A DNA stretch of 48,024 nucleotides from Caldithrix sp. (GTDB lineage Bacteria; KSB1; UBA2214; DYKH01), in the NCBI GenBank assembly GCA_020722685.1, contig DYKH01000029.1, positions 1 to 48,024 on the forward strand, written 5' to 3'. This document shows, piece after piece, positions 33,114 to 41,647 of this stretch (positions are counted from its first letter, which is position 1; every line of letters begins with the position of its first letter). The translations under genes and the position numbers were made by a program. Below the pieces are notes generated by a model. The model saw only the letters and a program-made list of their open reading frames with translations, had not been told where the DNA came from and did not search any database.

Positions 33114-35297
33114 ATGAACAGAACAGTCACTATCGCTTTTTTCTTTTTGGCACTGACCGCCCTGGTCGTCAATTCATCTCTGGCCTCTTCGATTCAAGGG
33201 AACATCGTCGATTCGGCAACCAAGCGGCCGCTTGCGAATGTAACCGTAACGGTAGAAGGCAAGAATGCCATTTGCGCTACAGATGAGAACGGCAGGTTTT
33301 CCTTTGAAAGCGTCCCCGCCGGATTGCATTCGTTAAAGGCGCACCTAATCGGCTATCAGGAAGCAAACATTTACAATTTGCGAGTGCGACCGGCTGGTAC
33401 ACACCGAGTTCGAATAGAAATGACGCAGACGGTCATAGAGATGGAAGAAGTACTGGTAACAGCCACTCGGGAGCGGTCTTTGCTTTCGAGGCTTCCGGTC
33501 TCCGCCTCCGTCATCTCCAAAACGGATTTGCAAAACCGAAATCCCTTCACGCTTGGGGATGCGCTGCAAGAGATTGGTGGTACCTTTGTGAAAAGCTACG
33601 GCATTATCGGTGCGCTTGAAGGAATATCTCTACGAGGATCGTCCTCGGAGCAAGTTCTTGTGCTATGGGATGGCCAACGCCTCAATTCTCCCCTCAACGG
33701 CGGAATAGACTTGAGCACGCTTTCATTGCAGTCCGTCGAGAGAATCGAGGTTGTACACGGCGCGTATTCTTCGCTCTATGGCGCGGACGCCATGGCTGGA
33801 GTGGTCAATCTAATAACGCGTAAGCCTGCTTTGAGTGGAAAAGTGGAGGGGTCGGCTCACACTGTTTTTGGCTCCTATGGCTTCCAGCGTCAAGAGATCA
33901 ATCTGAGTCAAAGATTGGGATCATGGAGCTATCTGCTAACCGCAAACAGCACAAAGAGCGAGGGAGATTTCAAATACACTAACCGGACAGTGACCGATAC
34001 CCAGCCAAAGGAGCTGCGCCGGCAAAACTCCGACTATGCTGCCAAGGTGCTCTTTGGCAAGGTCGCCTGGGATTTGGGCGCGTCGACCAGGACAGAACTG
34101 CAAAGCGAATACTCAGAAAGCGATCGTGGCGCGCCGGGTTCTCTTGCTTATCCGACGGCGAATGGCAGGCAGAACGATCAAAATACCCGGGTGCATCTCG
34201 ACTTTCAAACCACTCCCATTAGCTATTTCACTTTGCAAGCCAACTCGCATTACCATGCCAACCATATTCATTATGAGGACGAGAATCCGTATTTCCCAGT
34301 GGACAGCCAAAACGACGTGGATTCTTACGGAGCAAATGTACAGGGAATTGTCAAGCTGGCTAATCATACCCTGATGGCCGGGGCTTCGTCCTTGGTGGAG
34401 TCAGCGCAGGGGAGCGACGTCGGGGCGAAAAGGAGGGAGAGCTTTGCGGCCTTTGCACACGGAGAGTTTCAGCTTATTCCGTTCAGGGGAGCGGATGATT
34501 TGCAGGTGACGATCATGCCATCGGTTCGCCTTGATCACTTTTCCGATTTTGGTCAGGTGACCAATCCTAACCTGGGCTTGCTGATTGCAAGAGCGGGCGA
34601 AACGCCCGTCGGTTTGCGGGCCAATTGGGGCCGCTCGTTCCGGGCGCCCACCATGAATGACCTATACTGGCCGGCGGATCCGTATACTTCCGGAAATCCG
34701 CTGTTAAAGCCGGAAATCGCCCAAAACTACGAGGTTGGCTTACGGGCCGGAATGCCCGGCCTTTCGGGCGTGCAGATGGATGTCTGCTACTTTGGAAAAG
34801 ACATCGACGACTTGATTCAATGGTCGGCGAATGTCGGCACAGGTCAATGGACGCCTGCCAACGTCAGCGCCGCCAGTATCCGGGGTGTGGAAGCTTCTCT
34901 CTCTGCCGCCAATTTGGCTCACAGTCTGACGGGCGAATTGCATTACACTTGGCTGGAAGCGGTCAATCAATCGGAGGCGGGCGCCGTGCACGCAAAAAGA
35001 CTGCCCTACCGGCCCACGCATTCGGCAAGCGCCATCGGTAGCCTTGATCTCGGTAAAGCAACTTTGACGGCAACCGCGAGCTACGTCGGGTCCTGTTTCG
35101 TGGATGCGGCGAATCGGCAGAGGTTGGATTCCTATGTGCTCGTTGATGGAGACGTGAGTTTCAGACCTGCTGTTGCCGGCCTGAGATTTGATCTGGCATT
35201 TTCGATCAAGAATATTTTCGACCAGTCTTTTGTGGTGATCAAGGATTATCCCATGCCGGGAAGGTTGTGGACGATGCGGATGGGAATAGGACTGTAA
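33114..35297 (+). CDS. btuB: BtuB-like TonB-dependent receptor with carboxypeptidase-regulatory-like domain
   Basis: Outer-membrane receptor of 727 residues. Order: signal peptide (about 1-24), CarboxypepD_reg-like beta-sandwich (about 25-105, SIQGNIVDSATKRPLANVTV), TonB-box-like EEVLVTATRE (about 112), plug (LGDALQEIGG, SLRGSSSEQVLVLWDG, VERIEVVHGAYSSLYG, AMAGVVNLITRK), then a beta-barrel with the receptor motif GRSFRAPTMNDLYW and C-terminal strand RLWTMRMGIGL. The upstream cobalamin riboswitch makes cobalamin or a corrinoid the most likely ligand; the symbol rests on that context. A GAAAGG site (33100-33105) precedes the ATG. No BtuCDF is present; the nearby S component could provide inner-membrane passage. 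Confidence 0.9.
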   Translation: MNRTVTIAFFFLALTALVVNSSLASSIQGNIVDSATKRPLANVTVTVEGKNAICATDENGRFSFESVPAGLHSLKAHLIGYQEANIYNLRVRPAGTHRVRIEMTQTVIEMEEVLVTATRERSLLSRLPVSASVISKTDLQNRNPFTLGDALQEIGGTFVKSYGIIGALEGISLRGSSSEQVLVLWDGQRLNSPLNGGIDLSTLSLQSVERIEVVHGAYSSLYGADAMAGVVNLITRKPALSGKVEGSAHTVFGSYGFQRQEINLSQRLGSWSYLLTANSTKSEGDFKYTNRTVTDTQPKELRRQNSDYAAKVLFGKVAWDLGASTRTELQSEYSESDRGAPGSLAYPTANGRQNDQNTRVHLDFQTTPISYFTLQANSHYHANHIHYEDENPYFPVDSQNDVDSYGANVQGIVKLANHTLMAGASSLVESAQGSDVGAKRRESFAAFAHGEFQLIPFRGADDLQVTIMPSVRLDHFSDFGQVTNPNLGLLIARAGETPVGLRANWGRSFRAPTMNDLYWPADPYTSGNPLLKPEIAQNYEVGLRAGMPGLSGVQMDVCYFGKDIDDLIQWSANVGTGQWTPANVSAASIRGVEASLSAANLAHSLTGELHYTWLEAVNQSEAGAVHAKRLPYRPTHSASAIGSLDLGKATLTATASYVGSCFVDAANRQRLDSYVLVDGDVSFRPAVAGLRFDLAFSIKNIFDQSFVVIKDYPMPGRLWTMRMGIGL

Positions 35298-35326
35298 AGA
35301 CAAAGGCGAAGAAATGCAAAACAGAG

Positions 35327-35353
35327 AGGCCACCCCTCATGGGGTGGCCTTTT
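35327..35353. terminator. Bidirectional terminator between btuB and the convergent membrane gene
   Basis: AGGCCACCCC (35327-35336), loop TCAT, GGGGTGGCCT (35341-35350), then TTT. The 10-bp stem sits between two converging genes and has a usable T stretch on both strands. Confidence 0.85.
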
Positions 35354-35373
35354 CCGTTAGTGGATAAAAGTTT

Positions 35374-35796
35374 TCACGCTGGCTGCCCTTCCGCCAGTTT
35401 CTCCGAATAGATCGCGGCAGCGACAATGCCGCAAGCCATGAACTGCACCATGCCGAGGACGAACCACCAGACGGCGAGATTGAAGGGAATGGGATAGACG
35501 GCATAGGAGTTCAGGCTCATGGGGATGTTGACAAACAAGCCGATCCAAAAGCCGTAGCGCAGCCCCTCCATCCAGCCTTTAGCTTCATAGCCTTTGATGA
35601 AGATGTAGAGGAACAAAAACGACCACAGCAAGGCAACCACCCAGGTGATCCACATCTTTTCATTCATGTCGGCACGCCAAGCGCTGGCCGTGGCTTGGTA
35701 CTGGCTTGACAGGATGATGCTGTGGATGACGAAAGAGAGGATTTCGTACACCACAAAAACTACAACGCTGGCGATAGCCCATTTTTTCCAATTCAT
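35374..35796 (-). CDS. Small four-helix membrane protein, function unknown
   Basis: A 140-residue protein with four hydrophobic segments (AIASVVVFVVYEILSFVI; WITWVVALLWSFLFLYIF; the YGFWIGLFVNIPM region; VWWFVLGMVQFMACGIVAAA). It resembles, from memory, a widespread uncharacterised family with the GLRYGFWIGL and NIPM motifs. The ATG at 35796 is preferred: on the minus strand GGAGG stands 5 nt before it, and the ATG at 35808 overlaps that site. It is the only minus-strand gene in the middle of the window and converges on btuB. Confidence 0.8.
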   Translation of the reverse strand: MNWKKWAIASVVVFVVYEILSFVIHSIILSSQYQATASAWRADMNEKMWITWVVALLWSFLFLYIFIKGYEAKGWMEGLRYGFWIGLFVNIPMSLNSYAVYPIPFNLAVWWFVLGMVQFMACGIVAAAIYSEKLAEGQPA

Positions 35797-35933
35797 GGCA
35801 GCCTCCATAGGTTAGTGAAATCGCTATTTGTTCGCACTTCACCACCCGCTCGTCCCGTTTCCTACCAAAGGTACGTATCTTCATCTTTAATGTCAAGAGG
35901 ATGCTTGGTTTTCTTTTTGTGTAAAACTTCTCC

Positions 35934-35962
35934 TTGCATTTGCAGGCAAATATCGTTAAAAT
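35934..35962 (+). promoter_or_regulatory. Sigma-70-like promoter for the toxin-antitoxin pair
   Basis: TTGCAT (35934-35939), 17-nt spacer, TAAAAT (35957-35962), about 60 nt before the antitoxin start and divergent from the minus-strand membrane gene. Confidence 0.5.
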
Positions 35963-36023
35963 TTGGTGGCGAGCAAAGCGCAAAAGCTCCAAACTAAAAA
36001 GCATTCACACATTGGAGGTAAAG

Positions 36024-36212
36024 ATGAGCACCGCAAAAGAAGCAGTAAGAAAGATACTTGACGATGTCCCAGAAGATGCATCTTTTGAGGACATCCAATA
36101 TCACATCTACGTCCGAGAAAAGATCGAAAACGGACTCAAAGACATTGAAGAAGGTCGACTTTTGACTCAGGAAAAAGTCGAACAGAGGATGGCCGAGTGG
36201 CTAGAAAAATAA
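36024..36212 (+). CDS. Putative antitoxin of a type II toxin-antitoxin pair
   Basis: A 62-residue acidic protein. GGAGG (36014-36018) lies 5 nt before the ATG. IQYHIYVREKIENGLKDIEEGRLLTQEKVEQRM resembles small antitoxins found with RelE/ParE toxins: a helix binding the toxin with a C-terminal GRLLTQEKV segment. It overlaps the toxin by 16 nt, the usual order of antitoxin first. The pair would be autoregulated if typical. Confidence 0.8.
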   Translation: MSTAKEAVRKILDDVPEDASFEDIQYHIYVREKIENGLKDIEEGRLLTQEKVEQRMAEWLEK

Positions 36213-36511
36213 TTTGGACCGAATCCGCTTGGCACGATCTTGAAGAGGCCGCAAATTATATTGCCAAAGATTCCAAGTATTACGCTGCCGCTTTGATCAG
36301 GAAGGCGCGAGATACTGCGCGTTCGTTAGCTACTCATTCAAAACGAGGACGGATGGTGCCAGAATTCAATAATCAAGAAATTCGCGAGCTTTTTGTGGGG
36401 AATTTTCGATTGATCTATCAGATAAAAAATCGAACTATCTATATTTTGGGGTTCGTCCATGGTGCCCGCGACCTATGGGCGTTGTGGGAGAGAGAAGAAA
36501 GGCCAGTTTAA
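36197..36511 (+). CDS. RelE/ParE-family toxin
   Basis: A 104-residue basic protein with the RelE/ParE fold pattern: IIWTESAWHDLEEAANYIAKDS at the N-terminus, central RGRMVPEFNNQEIRELFVGNFRLIYQI and C-terminal ILGFVHGARDLW. The FRLIYQI/FVHGARD pair is typical of the ParE side of the family, which poisons gyrase, though RelE-like mRNA cleavage cannot be excluded. It starts at GTG 36197 within the antitoxin reading frame. The gene is intact and could act as a stabilisation or stress module. Confidence 0.85.
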   Translation: MARKIIWTESAWHDLEEAANYIAKDSKYYAAALIRKARDTARSLATHSKRGRMVPEFNNQEIRELFVGNFRLIYQIKNRTIYILGFVHGARDLWALWEREERPV

Positions 36512-36662
36512 TGAAGAGCATATCTGAGCATAATCAATTACCTGCTTACGTCTTTCTTATGCTGTTTCAGCCTTGCTCACGCGAGGTGGTTCACCTTTCG
36601 TAACTGTAGTCCTGAAGTGTAATCCGACCAAGAGAGGTTATAGTCGCTCAGGGAGGTTTCAG

Positions 36663-36857
36663 ATGTCAAACTATGCTATATTCCGGTTAATTGGTATCGG
36701 ATTGCTTCTTTTAGGAGCCGCTTCCGGATGTGCACTATTTTTAAGAGCAGTCGTGGGCAAAGAGAAAATCTCTGAAGGACCAGGAATTGGCACCCTGTGG
36801 GGGCTTTTTATCATCGGATTAATAGCAGGTATGATACTTCTGTCGGCTATTGGGTAA
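36663..36857 (+). CDS. Small two-helix membrane protein, function unknown
   Basis: A 64-residue protein with two hydrophobic segments (FRLIGIGLLLLGAASGCALFL and WGLFIIGLIAGMILLSAI) separated by a charged loop. GGGAGG precedes the ATG at 36663 with good spacing; the frame is open further upstream without such a site. It ends 27 nt before purL. No family assignment. Confidence 0.6.
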   Translation: MSNYAIFRLIGIGLLLLGAASGCALFLRAVVGKEKISEGPGIGTLWGLFIIGLIAGMILLSAIG

Positions 36858-36884
36858 AGAAGATTAAGACTCTAAGGAGTACTT

Positions 36885-39749
36885 TTGATCACCCGTATCG
36901 AACTTGCCCACAAAGCTGGCATGGTGGATGTCGCCGGACAAAGCATCTTAGCCAGCGCCAAAGATCTGGGCGCGAACGGCCTTGGCAAGGTACACTCGTT
37001 CCGCATATTTTATCTGCTTGGCGACCTGAGCGAGGAAGACAAGCTTGCTATCGCCAACAAGCTCTTGGCGGATACCATCGTAGAAGATTTCGCCATAGAT
37101 CACAGCGTTTCCCGCATAGAAGGCGAGCGGGTGTGGTCCGTCGAGATCACCTATAATCGTGGCGTCACGGACATGGTGGCCGAGACTGCTCTGAAAGGCA
37201 TTGCCGATTTGGGCATTAAAGGCGTAGAGGCGGCCAAGACCGCGAGGCGATATGAATTTGTCGGCGATTTGTCTGCCGTAGAAAAAGACTTAATCGTGCA
37301 AAAGCTGCTAATGAATAAGGTCATTGAGCATGTCGTGCAAGTCGGCGAAAAGGTCTTTTTCCCGGCTATCGAAGATCGCTTCGAGTTGGTTCGCGTACCG
37401 CTGCTGCAAGCAAATGATGTCGAACTCTCACACATCAGTAAGGAGCGGGATTTATTTCTCAATCTTGAGGAAATGCGGGCCATTCAATCTCATTTTCGCA
37501 GTTTGCAGCGGGAGCCAACGGACGTGGAATTGGAAATGCTGGCGCAAACCTGGTCCGAGCATTGCAGTCACAAAACGCTCACCGGCTTAATCGAATACGA
37601 TGGCCGGATAATCGACAATCTGCTCAAGCAGACTATTTTCCGCGTCACCCAGGAGTTGAACAAATCTTGGTGCGTCTCGGTGTTCAAGGACAATGCCGGT
37701 ATCATCCGCTTTGATGATGATTTCAACGTATGCTTCAAAGTCGAAACCCATAATCACCCATCGGCCATGGAACCCTACGGCGGCGCCAACACTGGCATCG
37801 GCGGGGTGATCCGCGATCCGTTGGGCACCGGATTAGGGGCCAAGCCGGTCATCAACACGGACGTATTTTGTTTCGGCCCGGTGGATTGGCCGCACGAAAA
37901 ACTGCCCAAAGGACTCCTGCATCCCAAGCGGGTCATGCAAGGCGTGGTTGCCGGTGTACGTGACTACGGAAATCGCATGGGCATTCCCACTTGCAACGGC
38001 TCGATCTTTTTCGATGAACGTTACCTTGGCAATCCGCTTGTCTTTTGCGGCAATGTCGGCCTCATTCCCAAAGATAAATGCGAAAAAACTGTCGTGCCGG
38101 GTGATTACATCTTGGTGGTGGGTGGACGCACCGGTCGCGACGGCATTCACGGGGCCACCGCCTCTTCCGGCGAGTTACACCACGAAAGCGAGGGAACTTG
38201 GAGCGGCGCCGTGCAAATCGGCAATCCCATTGTCGAGAAAAAGCTGGTGGATACCCTCTTGCAAGCCCGCGACCTTGGCTTATACCGCGCCATAACCGAT
38301 TGCGGCGCCGGAGGACTCTCTTCCGCCATCGGCGAGCTCGCCAAGACCACCGGCGCTGAGGTAGATTTGGAAAAGGTGCCGCTCAAATATCACGGCCTGA
38401 CCTATATGGAGATTTGGATTTCCGAGGCGCAAGAGAGGATGGTCATATTTGTCCCGCCGGAGAAGGTGGATGAGGCTTTGGCGCTATTTGCGAGCGAGAA
38501 CGTCGAAGCGACCGTCATCGGCAGAACGACAAGCGATAAGAAAATGCGATTGCGATACAAAGGCCGGCAAGTGGGTGAATTGGATATGGGCTTTCTCCAT
38601 AACGGTTTGCCGCGCACCGTGCGCAAGGCGATTCGCCCCAAAACAGGGACTGTCGAGACGTCTTTCGATGCTCCGCCTGACCTAACACCTTTCTTGCTGC
38701 AAATCTTGGCCGCTCCCAATGTTTGCAGCAAAGAGTGGGTCATTCGCCAGTACGATCATGAAGTGCAGGCGGGCAGCGTTCTAAAGCCGTTGGTAGGTGT
38801 CGCAGATGATGGACCGAGTGATGCCAGCATCACTCGCCCGAGGCTCGATTCGCATGCGGCGGTGATCTTGGCCAACGGGCTCAATCCCCGCTATGGCCTG
38901 ATCGATCCTTACCGAATGGCTGCATCCGCAATTGACGAAGCCATTCGCAATGTCATCGCCGTGGGTGGGAGTCTGGATCGCACCGCTTTGCTGGACAATT
39001 TCTGCTGGGGCAACTGCGACAAGCCGGACCGACTGGGCGGACTGGTAGAGGCAGCGCAAGCCTGTTATGATGTCGCTACGATTTTCGGTACGCCTTTCAT
39101 CTCCGGCAAGGACAGCCTGAACAACGAATACAGGACCGAGGACGGCGAATCCATCGCCATTCCGCCCACGTTGCTGATCTCAGCCATCTCCATTATGGAC
39201 GACGCTCGCAAAGCCGTTTCCATGGATTTGAAGGAGGCAAACAACGCTCTCTACATTCTCGGCCTTACGAAGAACGAGATGGGAGGCTCTCATTATCTTA
39301 AGTATCGAGAAGTCGAGGGCGGCACGGTCCCCAATGTAGACGCCCTGTTAGCCCGTAGAATCTTTGTAGCTCTTGCTTCAGCGATAACTGACGGCTTGGT
39401 CCGCGCTTGCCATGACTGCTCGGAAGGCGGTCTCGGCGTAGCGATTGCCGAAATGGCTTTTGCTGGTGGATTTGGCGCAGAAATAGAATTGAAGCATGTC
39501 CCCAAATCAGACGACGTTGTTCGGAATGACGTGGCGCTTTTTTCGGAATCCAATAGCCGGTTCATCGTTGAGGTGGCACCGGCCAAGCAGGCCGCCTTTG
39601 AGAAAAGACTGACGGGCGCGCCGTTTGCGCAAATCGGGTCCGTCACCTCACTCCAGAGATTAATCATCCATGGATTAGACGGACAACGAGTCGTGGATGC
39701 CGACCTGCATCTTCTCAAAGAGGCTTGGCAAAAAACGCTTAGGTGGTGA
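36885..39749 (+). CDS. purL: Phosphoribosylformylglycinamidine synthase, PurS-PurS-PurL fusion
   Basis: A 954-residue ATP-dependent enzyme of purine synthesis that converts FGAR to FGAM using ammonia from PurQ. Residues 1-75 and 85-165 are two PurS-like copies aligned by GMVDVAGQSIL / GVTDMVAETAL, DLGANGL / DLGIKGV and GDLSEEDKLAIANKLLADTIVE / GDLSAVEKDLIVQKLLMNKVIE. Then comes the PurL core: AQTWSEHCSHKT, VETHNHPSAMEPYGGA, CGNVGLIP, GGLSSAIGE and, in the second half, SGKDSLNNEY and HDCSEGGLGVAIAEM. Start is TTG 36885, 5 nt after AAGGAG (36874-36879). purQ follows after 3 nt. Confidence 0.93.
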   Translation: MITRIELAHKAGMVDVAGQSILASAKDLGANGLGKVHSFRIFYLLGDLSEEDKLAIANKLLADTIVEDFAIDHSVSRIEGERVWSVEITYNRGVTDMVAETALKGIADLGIKGVEAAKTARRYEFVGDLSAVEKDLIVQKLLMNKVIEHVVQVGEKVFFPAIEDRFELVRVPLLQANDVELSHISKERDLFLNLEEMRAIQSHFRSLQREPTDVELEMLAQTWSEHCSHKTLTGLIEYDGRIIDNLLKQTIFRVTQELNKSWCVSVFKDNAGIIRFDDDFNVCFKVETHNHPSAMEPYGGANTGIGGVIRDPLGTGLGAKPVINTDVFCFGPVDWPHEKLPKGLLHPKRVMQGVVAGVRDYGNRMGIPTCNGSIFFDERYLGNPLVFCGNVGLIPKDKCEKTVVPGDYILVVGGRTGRDGIHGATASSGELHHESEGTWSGAVQIGNPIVEKKLVDTLLQARDLGLYRAITDCGAGGLSSAIGELAKTTGAEVDLEKVPLKYHGLTYMEIWISEAQERMVIFVPPEKVDEALALFASENVEATVIGRTTSDKKMRLRYKGRQVGELDMGFLHNGLPRTVRKAIRPKTGTVETSFDAPPDLTPFLLQILAAPNVCSKEWVIRQYDHEVQAGSVLKPLVGVADDGPSDASITRPRLDSHAAVILANGLNPRYGLIDPYRMAASAIDEAIRNVIAVGGSLDRTALLDNFCWGNCDKPDRLGGLVEAAQACYDVATIFGTPFISGKDSLNNEYRTEDGESIAIPPTLLISAISIMDDARKAVSMDLKEANNALYILGLTKNEMGGSHYLKYREVEGGTVPNVDALLARRIFVALASAITDGLVRACHDCSEGGLGVAIAEMAFAGGFGAEIELKHVPKSDDVVRNDVALFSESNSRFIVEVAPAKQAAFEKRLTGAPFAQIGSVTSLQRLIIHGLDGQRVVDADLHLLKEAWQKTLRW

Positions 39750-39752
39750 TAA

Positions 39753-40526
39753 ATGGCTCCCAAGGTCGTAGTAGTTCGAGCCGCGGGCTCGAATTGTGAT
39801 CAGGAAACGAGATATGCATTCGAGTCTGTAGGCGCCGAGGTGGATTTGGTGCATATCAATCGGCTGGTAAGCCGCGAGGTAAGGCTGGAAGATTACCAAA
39901 TCCTGGCGATCCCCGGCGGATTTACCTACGGCGATGATGTTTCCGCCGGCAAGATTCTCGCCAATGAACTGAAGCACAAACTTCCGGAGGCTTTGAATGA
40001 TTTTCACGAGCAAGGCAAGTTAATCATCGGAATTTGTAATGGCTTTCAAGTGTTAGTCAAGGCAGGTTTGCTACCGTTTGTGGACTTGGCCGGTGAGCCA
40101 TTGGTCACTTTGACGAATAATAATTCGGGCAAATTTGAAGATCGTTGGACGCATTTGAGGATCAACGAGAGTCCGTGCGTTTTTACCAAGAACATGCCGG
40201 CAACGGTTACCTTTCCTGTCGCCCATGCGGAGGGTAAGCTGGTGCCCAAGAACTCTGTGGTGTTGGATACGCTGTGGAAGAAACGGCAAATAGTCTTTCA
40301 ATACACCGCGCCGGATGGCGGAAAGGCAAAGTATCCCGATAATCCCAGCGGCACGGTCGACGATATCGCCGGGATTTGTGATCCTACGGGACGGGTCTTG
40401 GGACTCATGCCACATCCGGAGCGGCATTTCCATGCCACCAACCACCCTCGTTGGACCCGCAACGGTTTGGCAAAGGAGGGAGATGGGGTGGCAATTTTCA
40501 GAAACGCAGTAGAGTATTTTCAATAA
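39753..40526 (+). CDS. purQ: Phosphoribosylformylglycinamidine synthase glutaminase subunit
   Basis: Class I glutamine amidotransferase (257 residues) that supplies ammonia to PurL. The catalytic triad is visible: C95 in GICNGFQ, H221 and E223 in PHPERHF. IPGGFTYGDD is the oxyanion-loop region. It is longer than the usual 220-230 residues, with the extra length in the region DTLWKKRQIVFQYTAPDGGK before the triad His; the PHPERHFHATNHP ending resembles the glutaminase domain of large PurL proteins. It starts 3 nt after the purL stop, so the two are co-expressed. The following 245 nt show no gene. Confidence 0.93.
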   Translation: MAPKVVVVRAAGSNCDQETRYAFESVGAEVDLVHINRLVSREVRLEDYQILAIPGGFTYGDDVSAGKILANELKHKLPEALNDFHEQGKLIIGICNGFQVLVKAGLLPFVDLAGEPLVTLTNNNSGKFEDRWTHLRINESPCVFTKNMPATVTFPVAHAEGKLVPKNSVVLDTLWKKRQIVFQYTAPDGGKAKYPDNPSGTVDDIAGICDPTGRVLGLMPHPERHFHATNHPRWTRNGLAKEGDGVAIFRNAVEYFQ

Positions 40527-40771
40527 TGGAAGCACCTATAGTTGAGTTGGCATGATGGAACTTTTCCTGTTGCTGAGAGTTGCTCGAAAAGAGCTATAAC
40601 GTGATCCATAATCTTGTTGGTCGAATTTTCCGCAATCTTGCTCTACTTTTGTAGTTAGTGTTAGCAGCTCTCTAACAGAGTTGGTTTGTCTCAATCTTAA
40701 CCTGCTAATGGAGAGTCAAGCAGGAGGCTGACTTGTTACCTCACCATGGACTTGCTTGACTGGAGGTTATC

Positions 40772-41545
40772 ATGTCTGAAGATATCGGACCAATACTAAA
40801 AAATTGGCGATACTTGCCAAACGATTTGAATGTACGGCTCATCGATGGCGCCGATGGTAAGCAGAAAATACAAATGCGTCTGGACCTCGGCCTGTTGCAG
40901 ATGGAGTTGGATGGCCGCCCCGACGGTTTGCGCCCACACCGGTACGATTCTTATCTCAGTTTTTTTGAAAACAAAGCCCGGAATTTTGCCAAGTCTCAGC
41001 CTCCCAAAAGCTTTGTACTGAGCCCATTAGATTGCTTCAAGCTGCAGCAGGAAGCGATTCAGTTCTATCATCGGTATCTGGCGCTCATGAAATTGGGAGA
41101 CTATGCTCGCGTCGCCAGAGACACCTCGCGCAATTTGCGAGTTTTCGATTTTGTCAGCAAGTACGCTGAAAACGAAGAGATTATTTGGTCATTTGAGCAA
41201 TATCGTCCCTATGTGATCATGATGCACACGCGCTCCTTAGCCATGCAAAGCTTGGATCGAGGGAATCTGGATGAAGGTCTCGTTCTCATCAAACAAGGTA
41301 TTCAGCACTTGGAAAAATTCTACGACAAGTATGGCGATCGCATCGAAGGCGAGCGTTTCGAGTTGACGTATCTTTCGCAATGGGCTGACGAAATCCGCGA
41401 GAAACGTCCGGTCCCGGAAGGAGAACGGTTAAGACTGGAGTTGGACAAGGCTATTCGGGCGGAAGAGTATGAACGTGCGGCCTCCATCCGTGATCGGCTC
41501 AAGGTTCTAAGCCAAAAAGGCTCCAAGCTTGATCAGACCGCGTAA
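40772..41545 (+). CDS. UvrB/UvrC (UVR) motif protein, function unknown
   Basis: A 257-residue cytoplasmic protein. The last 35 residues, RLRLELDKAIRAEEYERAA with SIRDRL following, form a UVR motif as in UvrB/UvrC and Clp/McsA-type proteins, a helical hairpin for protein contacts. The N-terminal part (NVRLIDGADGKQKIQMRLDL, MELDGRPDG) and a helical middle with TPR-like spacing have no family I can name. A strong GGAGG precedes the ATG. Neither neighbour is a repair gene, so involvement in repair is only possible. Confidence 0.75.
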   Translation: MSEDIGPILKNWRYLPNDLNVRLIDGADGKQKIQMRLDLGLLQMELDGRPDGLRPHRYDSYLSFFENKARNFAKSQPPKSFVLSPLDCFKLQQEAIQFYHRYLALMKLGDYARVARDTSRNLRVFDFVSKYAENEEIIWSFEQYRPYVIMMHTRSLAMQSLDRGNLDEGLVLIKQGIQHLEKFYDKYGDRIEGERFELTYLSQWADEIREKRPVPEGERLRLELDKAIRAEEYERAASIRDRLKVLSQKGSKLDQTA

Positions 41546-41647
41546 AGCAAAATGGGATAAGCTTTCCGGGCGAAGAATCGCGCCTGTTCCTACCTTTACA
41601 TTCACCAAGACCGGAATTTGCCTTTTTGACAATTAGCGAGGCGCAAT

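Noticed and set aside
40527..40771. Structured RNA or promoter in the gap before the UVR-motif gene
   Set aside because: Only a weak GCTC/GAGC hairpin and a TTGCTG/TATAAC pair with a 19-nt spacer are present; not enough to call.
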